Of a DNA stretch of 17,664 bases, positions 1 to 9,255 are shown piece by piece. The number at the start of each line of letters is the position of its first letter. Position 1 is the first letter of the stretch. Below the pieces are notes generated by a model, which saw nothing but the letters and a program-made list of their open reading frames with translations, did not search any database and was not told the origin of the DNA. Origin of the DNA: Euperipatoides rowelli (Eukaryota > Onychophora > Udeonychophora > Euonychophora > Peripatopsidae); assembly GCA_003024985.2 (NCBI GenBank), contig PXIH01S0000597.1. One strand, 5' to 3'. A program made the translations under genes and the position numbers.

Positions 1-54
1 CACAGGGGAAAAATTAATTAAATAAACTAATGACAACATTACAGGAGTAGAGGA

Positions 55-157
55 GTTTATTTGCACCCCATCCCCTAAAAAAAAAATTAAAATTTTTTTT
101 TTATTTTTATTTTGGGTGACGCCCGGTGCTACCCACACCCCCCTTGTGACACCACTG
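55..157. mobile_element. DNA-transposon terminal fragment, class unsure
   Basis: A GC-rich block in AT-rich surroundings. On the minus strand it begins GCAGTGGTGTCACAAGGGG, continues GGGTAGCACCGGGCGTCACC, and passes into A/T runs. The CAGTGGYGT start and GGGCG..CACC core resemble the ends of DNA transposons common in invertebrate genomes. No matching opposite end lies in the window, so it is either cut by the left edge or truncated. Confidence 0.4.
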
Positions 158-159
158 CA

Positions 160-640
160 TAATTTACTCATTGTTTAACATACTTTTTAAAAAAGTATTG
201 TAGTTTACCATTGAAAAATATTTTCATTAGTCTAAATAAGTATCTTATGCTTCCTACATACTAGAAAAGTAAAAAAAAAGAAACTTGTCTTAAACATCTT
301 TCAGACAGTGTTTAAATAAGCGTGCTGTTACTGTAACAGCATATCACTTGTATTCATTCGATTAGTAAATAAAGAATTCCACAGATTATAGTTTGTAATT
401 TGTAATCCCAATAGAAGACATTGGATGTAGGGTATAGAGATACAATTTAATTGCCAATGGATCTCTAAAGTTATCAATCCTTTCATTTTCATGTGATATC
501 ATTATTTGAAATCGGACACATTTTTTTTTCCAATATCGATTAGTGTTTGAATGTTGCAATAGTGCTCCAATTGCATACTTTCCTTGGAAACATTTACAAT
601 CCTCCATTATGAAAAAAAAGAAGCGAGTAAGATATACAGT
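160..640. other. AT-rich DNA with overlapping weak open frames
   Basis: No certain gene. On the plus strand 544-626 looks like an exon: a T9 tract and TTAG acceptor at 540-543, an open frame (FECCNSAPIAYFPW then IMKKKKR), and a GTAAGA donor from 627. On the minus strand a 73-codon frame (386-607) starts MEDCKCFQGK. Neither is recognised, and they overlap, so at most one can be real. Confidence 0.2.
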
Positions 641-648
641 AACTTCAA

Positions 649-899
649 AGTGGTTTATCAGTGCTTTTCTTTAATTCATTTACGTTTAGTTTTATCTAAA
701 AATATTAATTTAATTCATCAAATTGGAATATTTTATCTTATATAAATATTTGCAAGTTTGTACTATGTTTACAAAAAATAAAAATTTACATATGACGTCA
801 ATTTGACGTAGACACATAATAAAATCTCACATTTGCATCGAGTTAAATGTGGAACAGTTCGATCCTAATCAGACCAATCAGATTGTAGACCTGACCAGT
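649..899 (+). repeat. Inverted duplicate, copy 1
   Basis: Colinear with the reverse complement of 3368-3641. Shared landmarks in order are AGTGGTxTAT, AATTCATT at the same offset, AAATTTACATATGA, ACAGTTxGATCC and GACCAATCAGATTGTAGA. The match between the landmarks is patchy, so this is an old duplication or two copies of one repeat family. A full CRE-type site (TGACGTCA, 793-800) lies in this copy and not in the other. Confidence 0.6.
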
Positions 900-1501
900 T
901 CATTAATAGCGATATGAAATCATAAGTGTGATTGCCATCGCATAACTGAATATTTCATTTTTAAAATTTTTTGTTAAGAATTCAAAGACTTTTAATCTAA
1001 TTTTATTTTACCTTAGGCTGCTTACAGTAGTAAGTTGATTGTCGATAATCGTATTATTACAAATAAAGACCACATCCTTTTCGCTCACCTAGGGCTTTAG
1101 TCTATATCACAGTTGGTATTGTTGGAATAAATATTTTAATAATAATGAAAGAAAATAATCTAGTGCTTTACAAAATAAGCTTGTAGTATAGCCAAATCAA
1201 TATTAAAATGTTTCAGTATTATACTGTTTATTAATAAAATAAACAGTCGTTTTCAAGTCTTAAGGACTCAAATTTGCCAAATTTTAATTTAATTTATTGT
1301 ATATATTTTGTGTGTAATAAACCCAAATAATAATAATTAAAAAAATCATGAAAAACCGAAGCCTCGGCCCCAAAAGCGATATAGTCAAATATCTAAATTG
1401 ACAAAGCCTGTCCTGAAAATTTAAAATAAATTACTTGATTCAAAATAAAAACAACAACTCCGTAAATAATTCAAGTAAATAATCTCCAACAATTGATATC
1501 A
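900..1501. other. Intergenic or intronic AT-rich DNA, nothing recognised
   Basis: Mostly A/T runs with scattered TAATAA stretches. No long open frame, RNA gene or transposon end seen. Confidence 0.5.
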
Positions 1502-1507
1502 CAGTAG
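1502..1507. repeat. Left copy of probable target-site duplication CAGTAG
   Basis: CAGTAG abuts the left inverted end of the hAT-like element and is repeated exactly at 2861-2866 against the right end. Extending to 8 bp breaks the match. Confidence 0.6.
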
Positions 1508-1809
1508 CAGGGCTGCCACAACAATAGTAAGAATAAAATAGTTGCTTTAGTTGCATATTTTTAGAAAAAAAGTGGCTAATACTCTATGAACTTTAATTTT
1601 AGTTGCATTTTAAATTGAAAATAGTTGCATAAAGACATTGCAAGCGCATAAAGTAAACAAATTTTACATGAAAATGTTTATTTAACTATTGTTAGTATGA
1701 CTTTTAATTAGTAATTTGTATAGTACCACAGTTAATATAAAATACCATTACCGTATTAAATTTTGTCATAAAAAGTGTAGCTTCTATCAGGGGCAAGAGA
1801 TAGTAAAAA

Positions 1810-1879
1810 GGGGGAGGGGGGGGTCCAAAATAAAGACACTCTTATTAAAAAAAAAGGGTTACAAGGGGGGGGGGGAGGT
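1810..1879 (+). repeat. Two long G tracts within the hAT element
   Basis: G5-A-G8 at about 1811-1824 and an 11-base G run from about 1866 followed by AGG, separated by about 40 AT-rich bases. This is G-quadruplex-prone on the plus strand. An open frame over this region (1716-1949) is low-complexity and not a gene. Confidence 0.5.
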
Positions 1880-2469
1880 ATGTACAGTACATTACTTATT
1901 TTTAAAGCAACACACTACTGAAAGCAATAAAACTTTTGTATCAAATTAGCTTACAGTCCCTGGATTTAAGAAAAACTTAAAATATCAATAGAAAACTTAT
2001 TGGCTATTGGACAATAAATTGATTTTAAACTACTGTAATTTAGGAATATTAGAAAAAGTATTGTCAGATCTAATTTGTTTCTGTAATTATGCAAAGTAAC
2101 AAGAAAGATTGGGGAGGTGGAGTGATTCAAATGTTTAAATTAAACTTGCCATTCAAGAAAATGTAAAGTTTAATTTAAAAATTTTACCTATGAAATAATT
2201 TATTAGGTCTACTAAATCAAATATCAATTATGGCCAATAAAAAAAATTGAAGAAATTATATCTAAATTTAAATGAAACTTTGATGATTATCATAAATAAT
2301 TTTATAATAATGATCGAAAATTAAAGTATTACTGTAACAATCAAAAAATGAGCAAAAGATATACAGTACAGTATATACTGTATAAAAAAAAAAGTTGTCA
2401 CTTGAAATTAAAATTAATTAGCCTAATTTAATAACACTTTAGAAAATACTGAAATATAAGAATAATCAC

Positions 2470-2580
2470 TAACATCTTACCTCCAGCCACACCAGTCTTT
2501 TAGTAGGATTAAAGGAAGTATTCTCAATTTTGATTGGCTGTTGCAAGGTGCTACATGTCACATAGCCCAATTAACCAATC
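2470..2580 (-). promoter_or_regulatory. Promoter-like block inside the hAT element
   Basis: Inside the right part of the element two CCAAT boxes face each other (CCAAT on the plus strand at 2575-2579; ATTGG, i.e. CCAAT on the minus strand, at 2533-2537). Reading leftward on the minus strand, about 40 bases after the second box, a consensus splice donor follows (CTGGAG|GTAAGA, cut between 2481 and 2480). This may be the leftover promoter and first exon of the parent transposase gene. That is inferred from motifs only. Confidence 0.3.
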
Positions 2581-2860
2581 AAAACTCGTTTTTAAATCTC
2601 AATTCAATATTTCAGTGATCTTTGTAAACAGTTCTTTATGACTTGGTTTACTCCAATAAAAGACACTTTAATCAATTTAATTTTTTTTATTTGAAAAGCT
2701 TCTAGTATTCTAATTTTATTTCTAAAATTATTAAGAAGTTGCCAACTCAATAGCTAATTTCATAAAAAATGTTGCACTTTGGCCTATTTTTTACTAAAAT
2801 AGTTGCTTTAGTTGCCTAGAGTGAAATTAGTTGCATTTTTAGTTCCCTGTGGCAGCCCTG

Positions 2861-2866
2861 CAGTAG
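2861..2866. repeat. Right copy of probable target-site duplication CAGTAG
   Basis: Exact copy of 1502-1507, directly outside the CCCTG end of the element. Confidence 0.6.
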
Positions 2867-2906
2867 TTACATACTGCAAGATAATGTGCACCCCACTATG
2901 AAAGTT

Positions 2907-3010
2907 AGGACATGGCTTCATTACGTCATATAGTTTCAGGATCTCAGACTTATCATTGTCATCCAGCCCAAAAACAGCCAGTCCGAGGACATGGCTTCAG
3001 TATGTTATAG
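2907..3010. repeat. Direct repeat pair AGGACATGGCTTCA
   Basis: AGGACATGGCTTCA occurs at 2907-2920 and again at 2986-2999, a 79-bp period. The following bases are also alike (TTACGTCATATAG and GTATGTTATAG). It looks like a decayed tandem duplication, just right of the hAT element. Confidence 0.5.
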
Positions 3011-3367
3011 ATATAAAAAAATAGTCAACAAAAGTATTATTGCTTAAAAGTTTTGAAGAAAAAGAGAAAAAAAGTTATTTTCTTCGCATCAATATAAAAT
3101 CTATAAAATTTTGAGATAATTCTTGGGAATGAAGATGAAGTCAATTTTAAGGAGGAAAAAAAAACCAAATAACAAATCTTGTGTACTGTAACATCGACAG
3201 GCTTTTGAATAAATTGTTAATTATTTCCAAACTTTTTATTAAGCTTTCTAAACATTCTTAGAGATTATATTTTTTAATGAAAAACAGTGTTTTATTTTAG
3301 CCTAAATGTGTTTTTTTCAAGTTGCTTTTATAAAAACCACCGAATACAAATAAAAAAAAATCAGACT

Positions 3368-3641
3368 AATCTAAACCACCGATCTACAATCTGATTGGTC
3401 TATGAAGGATCAAACTGTCACACACAAACGACAACCATTACTGGAATCCATGCAACATTTTCCTGGCAAAAATAAAGACGTAATATCATATGTAAATTTC
3501 GTCTTTTGATAAATGTTGATATAAAAGTCGAATTTTGATGCATTTTTCGACCGAATATAACAAATTGATTAATTAAACAAGCATTTTTTAACAAAAATAC
3601 ACATAAATTAATGAATTTGAAAAACGCATTTATATACCACT
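3368..3641 (-). repeat. Inverted duplicate, copy 2
   Basis: Reverse-complement relative of 649-899, best conserved at 3378-3413 (GACCAATCAGATTGTAGA and flanks). It ends about 95 bases from the donor of the host exon at 3735-3782. The tract between carries two CTATTTGTGTGT copies (read on the minus strand) that copy 1 lacks. Confidence 0.6.
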
Positions 3642-3734
3642 TAGTAAATGTAAACACATGAAGACACACAAATAGAAAGACAGGTAATAACACACAAATA
3701 GAAAACAAGCAAAAGATAATACTAAATTACTTAC

Positions 3735-3782
3735 TTCTGCCATTTTATCATGAAGCTTTGATAATAAATCCGAAAATTCATG
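3735..3782 (-). CDS. DNAJC14-like gene, short exon after the J domain
   Basis: Sixteen codons, HEFSDLLSKLHDKMAE. DNAJC14 has NEFLSKLQDDLKEAMN at this place, which is the main reason to choose DNAJC14 over other J proteins. The acceptor is CTCTTTAG (AG at 3784-3783) and the donor is GTAAGT from 3734. The exon is phase 0 at both ends. In the family the next segment is a four-cysteine zinc-binding region followed by a membrane-associated C-terminal part. No exon with that cysteine pattern was found between here and position 1, so it probably lies off the left edge. At 48 bases this is a small exon, easily missed by gene finders. Confidence 0.8.
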
Positions 3783-5622
3783 CTAAAGAGATAAAAATTA
3801 AAATTATACTGTATACAGGCAGTCCTCTAGAAAAGAACATTTTAGATATAAACAATACAGACTTAATGTACAAACATTATAATTACACCACCAATTCACT
3901 TACAAATGTTCGATTTTGATTTACAAATATCAAGTCTCCCCCGCCCCTCACTTTTTTTTTTGCTTTGTATCTCTCAAAAATTTATAGGCATAACATTTCT
4001 TAGTTTTTTGTAAAGTATGAACAAATAGTAAAGAAAATGAATTTCTAAAATTATTTCTGGATTTTTATTTATAAAGTAGACTTCTGAAGTTCAACTGATT
4101 TAAAGAATCTTCACACAGTGTTAAACAATTAAGTTTTTCAAATAACTAGCATGAAATATAAACATTTGTATTTAATAACAATATTGTTTTTAATTTGTTT
4201 TTTTATTATTTTTTAAATAAAGCTGTACAAAAACGAGGGTGATTTATTGGTGTTGCATGGGAGTGGATTGAAGTTCTTTGCTCAAAAAAAGTAAAAACTT
4301 AATTTAGTGTACATGCAGATAGCTAGAAACTGATAGTTTATTTGTTGTTCGAAGTCTCATGTCTGATAAGCTACATAGCTGGCACTTGGGCTGACTCATC
4401 CTTGTTATACACCATGATGTTTATTGTTTAAATAAAAATATATTTTTTTGTTTTATCAGGCCCTTATGGACAGGGTCCCAGGTGGCAATTATTTTTTTCC
4501 CCATTAATCGGCAATTGTAGACAAGCCTTCCACGTAAAGACCCCGTTAATCCTTTATTAGTCTATTTTTCTAAGTAAACATTAAATTGTTAAATGACTAA
4601 AATCCAACATAGTATATGTTTTAAAAAATAAGGATTACAAAATTAGTGCCCTCACATTCATAATCTAGCATTATGGAAAGGGAATTATTATTATTATTAT
4701 ATTTTTAAAAATATAAATGAAAAACATTAAAAATGTTTAAACTAAAAAAAAAATTTTTTTGAACACAAATTCAATAAATACTTAACGAGTAGTTGTGAAT
4801 TATACAACTCACAAGTTTGAAACTGTCATGCTGTATATACAGTCTATATTGTATATAGTATATAAACTGTATATACTGAACATCTTTCGAACCGGCCAAG
4901 TTGTATTTTTTTAGTACTCACTAAGTATTCTATTGTATTTGATTTTTTTCCTCCAACTAGTTTTTAAAACATTTACTGTATTTCTAATGTTTTATATTAT
5001 TTTTAAACCAATAAAAAATTATTTTAAAAAATCACCTCCCATCCATTCCCATAATGATAGTCTCCCAATATATTGAATTTGGTCACATTAACTTTTTGAA
5101 AAGTATGTACTTTGGCTGACTTTCACCTTCCAAAATCTGTCGTTTGACTCTTTCCTGTTCTTGAATATAGAATTTAACCCAACTCATTCCCAAATTTGGA
5201 ATTTTTGGTTCCCCTTTTTTCTTCCAAAAATATGCAATGGGTTTCATTTTTTATCATCCTAAAATTGGAATTCAGCTGTACTCTCCAAAACTTTAAATTA
5301 CCACACATTGACCTCCAGAATTTTAATTGGACCACTGCATTGCTAAACTATTGAGGTTTGCCCATTTTTCTCTTATCAAATAAAAAAAATAAATTTTCAA
5401 AACAACTTTTATTGACTGAACATGTAAATGCGTTTTCTATGGGGTTTACTGTATTATTATTAACTTTCATTTGTCAATCTTTTTATAAGTTTATAAGTTT
5501 TCTAAAATCTACATGTTATATTTAAAAATCACACTTTCATATTTAAAGTATAGAATTACCTTTAAAAAAAAAAAATCCTTAGATTATAATATTATACAGT
5601 ACAGTATACAGTAGATACTAAC
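3783..5622 (-). other. Intron of the DNAJC14-like gene
   Basis: Contains TACTGTA-type clusters (4833-4880), a GC-richer block at 4455-4555 with GGCAATT twice (4484 and 4508), and 5030-5350 where variants of CCAAATTTGGAATTTTTGG recur. The last two may be old repeats, but no ends could be defined. Confidence 0.6.
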
Positions 5623-5682
5623 CCAGGCATTTTCTTTAACATTTTCTTCAGCCATTTGACTATCATACGTGTTCCGTTTATC
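5623..5682 (-). CDS. DNAJC14-like gene, exon closing the J domain
   Basis: Twenty codons starting DKRNTYD and ending KENAW. The DKRxxYD motif is the usual end of a J domain (helix IV). The following MAEEN matches the RMAEN stretch that comes right after the J domain in vertebrate DNAJC14. The acceptor is CCCCAAG (AG at 5684-5683), preceded by a T-rich tract. The donor is GTTAGT from 5622. The exon is phase 0 at both ends. The intron separating it from the previous exon is 760 bases. Confidence 0.85.
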
Positions 5683-6442
5683 CTTGGGGAAAAAAAAAAA
5701 AAGACAAAAAAAAATTTTAAATATCAGGTAATTGTTAAGAAAATATATACAATTTTGGACACAAGGAACTCAAGAAAAATATATTCCTGGAATGAGGGAG
5801 GTTGTTTGTTGGGGTCTTACAGTAATTTCCTCTGCCAACGAAAATCAATAATTAAAAAAATAAGTGTACGGTACTAAAATATCTAAATATTTTACATATT
5901 TTGATAGTTATGGGTCACTTGATTGAAAAACAGTTTCAAACAAAGTGTAATATACTGTAGCTGCTTATGAGCCATGAGTTTCTATTATAAGCCTGTAATT
6001 ACTTTTCCTCAAAAAAAAAAAAAAAAGCCCATATTCTTTCAGTATTTTAATATTTATTTATTTAAAAGCATCATCAAACATTTTTCTCCACTCAGAATCA
6101 TAACAGAAAAAAATTAAGCTAGTATTTACTATACTTGCAAGTAACCTGGCAATTGAAACAGCCAGAGGCACAGGTAGGACCATTAAAAGTTTTGAACAAA
6201 ATACAGTATATTTTTGCATTTCTAATTCAGGAATGCTATCTCAAAATCAATTCTGATTAACAGATAAAGAAAAGAAAAGAAAGAGATAATCCAAATAAAG
6301 TTTGTGGCATAATTAAAAAAAACCCGAGTCTCCCAGTCTAGAAATGTTTCTAATACAATACAAAACAGAATTATGCAATTTAGAGGAAAGCGGAATTATT
6401 ATTTTAGATTCAGATAATAAACATTTATTTCAGAATACTAAC
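5683..6442 (-). other. Intron of the DNAJC14-like gene
   Basis: AT-rich, with A runs and single TACTGTA words. The open frame on the plus strand at 5656-5877 is a low-complexity shadow. Confidence 0.6.
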
Positions 6443-6511
6443 CGGTTCTCCTATCAATTCAAAGGCATGGGCAAGAATCTTGAAGGCTTCTTCAGCACCT
6501 GGCTGTCGATT
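6443..6511 (-). CDS. DNAJC14-like gene, exon with second half of J domain
   Basis: Twenty-three codons, NRQPGAEEAF through ELIGEP, continue directly from HPDK of the previous exon to give HPDKN...GAEEAFKIL, the helix III core of a J domain. In DNAJC14 the same place reads AEEAFKVL. The acceptor is ATTTTAG (AG at 6513-6512) and the donor is GTTAGT from 6442. The phase is 0 on both sides, so it joins its neighbours without a shift. The intron before it is 5,814 bases and holds a LINE in the opposite orientation. An overlapping plus-strand open frame here is only a shadow of this exon. Confidence 0.85.
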
Positions 6512-8395
6512 CTAAAATTTCAAAAAGCATATGATTTAATACAATTCAGACATAAAAAAACATTCTAGGTAAAATATTTTTACGATTTCTTTTAAATAAA
6601 ATAATTTATTTCACAAAATTTAATGTTTTAACCAGTACCATAACTAAGTTTATGAGCAATGCCTAATGAAGAAAAAGGTAAATCATTATCCACCAAAGCC
6701 AATTGTCAATGTTTAAATACAATGACAATAATTCTCTTACCAAAATAAGTTTAATGACAAAACAATGAGAAAATCTTATCTTCACGAGTATGGTATTGCC
6801 TTCCAACTGATCTTTTTATATATAGTAGGCTATAGGAAAAAAGCAATAAATTATACACATGCAGTACTTAAATATATTGCTAGTTTTCGACTTTTTTTTT
6901 GAACTCCAGAAAAGCTAGTAAAATTTCTGAAATTTNTTTTTTGAAAAAAAATGTGATTTTAAAATAAGAGCACAATTAATATAATATAGCATTGTAGCTA
7001 TAAGTATTGAACCTTTATTGGGCATTGGTGGTAAGAGCTGTCCAGAAAATGTATATTCTTACCACTAAAATCTTAATTTTTATTTAGTTACACGCTAAAT
7101 GTATTATATAATTTCAACAATTTAGCTATTCTTAGGCTTCATATTATCCTTTGAAAGGAGGAAGGAAAAATAGAGAGAAGGCACAACCACCTGGGAATGG
7201 GCAAATGACTAAATTTTGTCTAATTCATACAACGCTTGAATACTTAAGATATTTGGTTTACATGAGTTTCCCCCCCCCCCCTCCATAAAAATACATAATT
7301 GGACAGCTTTGTTGGCCATGAGGTGTGTAGTTGTCCTAGATATTTATATCACTTAACTGTCAAGTTTAGAGGTTTTTCCCTCTTACAGCAGACTCGGACA
7401 ATTCTAAAATTTTAAAAATATCATTGTGAAAAGATAATTTTTTTTTTGTTCTAAAGACATGAATCCGTACAATTTTGCAGTNTTCATCCTAACACACACA
7501 CACATTATAAGATAATAGCTCCACCCTAAATGTGATATAGCTACTACTTACTCAAACTGTCATAACAAAAAAAAAACAGAATACAGTATAAATAAAATCC
7601 TATATTATATTAATTTAGTCACTAGGAGGATTATATTTGTAAATAAGCCAAAGCCTATGTATGACTCTAGGAATATACAAATAAATAGCAAACAAACATT
7701 ATTAATGGCATAATAAAATATGTCATAAACAATGGCAAAGTTAAAGAACATTTAACATTGAAAAAAAACGATCTTGCCAAAATAAAGACAAAGCTTCTAA
7801 TAACAAAACACAGATGGCATATTAAATAGTTGTTAGTCAACACAAGAATAAACCAGCCTATCCCATCTTTACTTAGAAGTATTTAATAGTAAAATCAAAA
7901 CAAGGATAAAAACTTACTAATATTATTTGGCAAAACTTAAAATTCAAGAGAACTTAAACTTTTACAATTGACATTTCAATCACTAGACTAAAATGTCAAC
8001 TGCTATAAAACAGAATTCATCTATATAGAATAGCTTATTAAGAAAATCCTTATAACCTACTGTATTTAGAAAGTACAAAAACATTTAAATATGGAAGCAA
8101 TATATTTATAGCCTTTGTTCCTGATCGTTATTTGTCAGCCCTATCACGTGTGGATTCTCAACGGTGAAGGTGAAATGAGTTTACCTGATGTAATCAAATC
8201 GAGAATTAATTTTTTTTCTCATTGTGCAATCCATTTCTTCGGAGTGTGATGTATGGATTGCTAAAACAAANAGGAAAAAATGTTTAATGAAGGTACGTGT
8301 GAATAGATATATAGTTCAAATGTCAATTTTACGTTTGCTGCTACTGTTGATGCTGCTCAGAACTGGGGACATTGTCCAATCCGAGCCTTGTTACC
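6512..8395 (-). other. 3' part of the large intron of the DNAJC14-like gene
   Basis: No gene seen. It holds a C run (7270-7281), a short AC repeat (7493-7503), an inverted pair GTGGTAAGA/TCTTACCAC (7028-7036 and 7057-7065), and three N bases. The part after about 8130 is less AT-rich and may be the unrecognised 5' end of the LINE. Confidence 0.55.
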
Positions 8396-8536
8396 TTGTG
8401 TGTGAAGTGTAAAATAGATTCAAATGATGGAGATAAAAATGTGGTGGCTTGCAATATTTGCAATGGTTGGTTTCATAAAGGTTGCACACCGTTGAAATCT
8501 TTAAATGAAAACCAATTCAAAATTATTCAAAAGCCT
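8396..8536 (+). pseudogene. LINE ORF1 fragment: PHD-type zinc finger
   Basis: The frame reads LCVKCKIDSNDG, then VACNICNGWFHKGC, ending before a TAA at 8537. The spacing C-x2-C, then C-x2-C, with an aromatic residue (WF) just before H-x4-C is a PHD-type zinc finger. Such fingers occur at the N terminus of ORF1 in some CR1-, L2- and Rex-type LINEs. The upstream frame is shifted and not recognisable. A frame change near 8530 connects it to the coiled-coil region that follows. Confidence 0.7.
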
Positions 8537-8814
8537 TAAGCGCCTTGGATGTGAAATTGATATCTGATCAATTGTCTATAAAAAATGTTGTAAATGATTG
8601 GGCCTCGCTGACTTCGAGATTTGATAATTTTGAGTTAAGACTTAATAATCATGATGATAAAATTGCCGAAATGGAAAAAAATATTTTATTACTTAACAAT
8701 AGAGTAGCCTACTTGCAATGGAGACAAAGCTGGAAGCAGAGAAGGCCAGCGATGATCCTTATTCGATTAAGACCTCAGGGTCTTTGGACGATTAAAAAAA
8801 TAGAGCCCTCGATT
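8533..8814 (+). pseudogene. LINE ORF1 fragment: coiled-coil region
   Basis: Starting ALSALDVKLIS, this frame holds heptad-like hydrophobic spacing in FDNFELRLNNHDDK and IAEMEKNILLLNN, typical of an ORF1 coiled coil used for multimerisation. At about 8706 the original frame is lost. Continuation in another frame reads METKLEAEKASDD up to a TAA near 8795, so the last 35 or so residues of the open frame are not native. It sits between the PHD finger and the RNA-binding-like part. Confidence 0.6.
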
Positions 8815-8827
8815 TAGATGTAAAAGC

Positions 8828-9249
8828 GTATTCGACAGGAGAGAAGAAAATAAAAGAAAAAAGAACTTATTAGTTTTTAATTATAATGAAGATTGTGGCC
8901 CAGAAAATCTAATAGATATTGTTAACAAAGATAAAAGTATTTTTTCAAAAAATTGTTTATTGAGGTCATTCAGATTGGGCAAAAATTTGGAGGCTAGGAC
9001 TTGACCTCTACTGTTGAGTTTCATTGACGAACATGCAGAGTTTATTTTTGTCTGAATTGATTAAACCTCGTTCTTCTAAAAGGAGTGTGTTTTGCACCAG
9101 ATAGGCCAATTGAGGAAAGGAATAAACCAAGGGGTAAAGGTCTAATTGGTTCGATTAAAATCACTTTGGATAACAATAACTCGGCTATGTCGGACAAAAA
9201 ATCTATGACTGGTTTGGAGACAAGGAAGAAGTTATTCAAAGTTAGCAAT
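8828..9249 (+). pseudogene. LINE ORF1 fragment: RRM-like and C-terminal part
   Basis: The frame reads RREENKRKKNLLVFNYNE, later FRLGKNLEART and PLLLSF. Its layout, with a basic run, LLVFN, then R.G and RPLL.F, is the RRM-like core of many CR1/jockey ORF1 proteins. An in-frame TGA at 9002-9004 falls where the family usually has an arginine, consistent with CGA decaying to TGA. After a frame change near 9053 it continues as KGVCFAPDRPIEERNK and ends at TAA 9250-9252. The overlapping minus-strand frame at 9042-9248 is a shadow of this. Confidence 0.55.
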
Positions 9250-9255
9250 TAAAAC

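Larger units (their letters stand above)
1508..2860. mobile_element. Non-autonomous hAT-like DNA transposon with terminal inverted repeats
   Basis: A 1,353-bp element is bounded by perfect 13-bp inverted ends, CAGGGCTGCCACA (1508-1520) and TGTGGCAGCCCTG (2848-2860). CAGGG...CCCTG ends are typical of hAT transposons. CAGTAG directly abuts both ends (1502-1507 and 2861-2866). That is 6 bp, shorter than the usual 8-bp hAT duplication, so class assignment is probable rather than certain. AGTTGC repeats cluster just inside both ends (about 1540-1628 and 2799-2836), and AAAATAGTTGCTTTAGTTGC occurs near each end in the same direction. Sub-terminal repeats of this kind are usual transposase-binding sites. 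No transposase-like frame is present. Confidence 0.8.

Noticed and set aside
386-607. Minus-strand frame MEDCKCFQGK... as the DNAJC14 zinc-binding exon
   Set aside because: QGK and RY have the spacing seen in DNAJC14, but the second cysteine of the first pair and both cysteines after RY are missing, and the rest does not match.
1716-1949. 77-codon plus-strand frame inside the hAT element
   Set aside because: Driven by A and G runs (KKKGYKGGG); no resemblance to a transposase.
3418-3708. 96-codon minus-strand frame rich in F, L, V and C
   Set aside because: It is intron sequence of the J-protein gene just after a good donor; composition is T-rich low complexity and it overlaps the inverted duplicate.
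6344-6568. 74-codon plus-strand frame
   Set aside because: Shadow of the minus-strand J-domain exon at 6443-6511.
7028-7065. GTGGTAAGA/TCTTACCAC inverted pair as an RNA hairpin gene
   Set aside because: Nine-base arms with a 20-base loop are within chance for this length of AT-rich DNA.
9042-9248. 68-codon minus-strand frame
   Set aside because: Antisense shadow of the LINE ORF1 C-terminal part.
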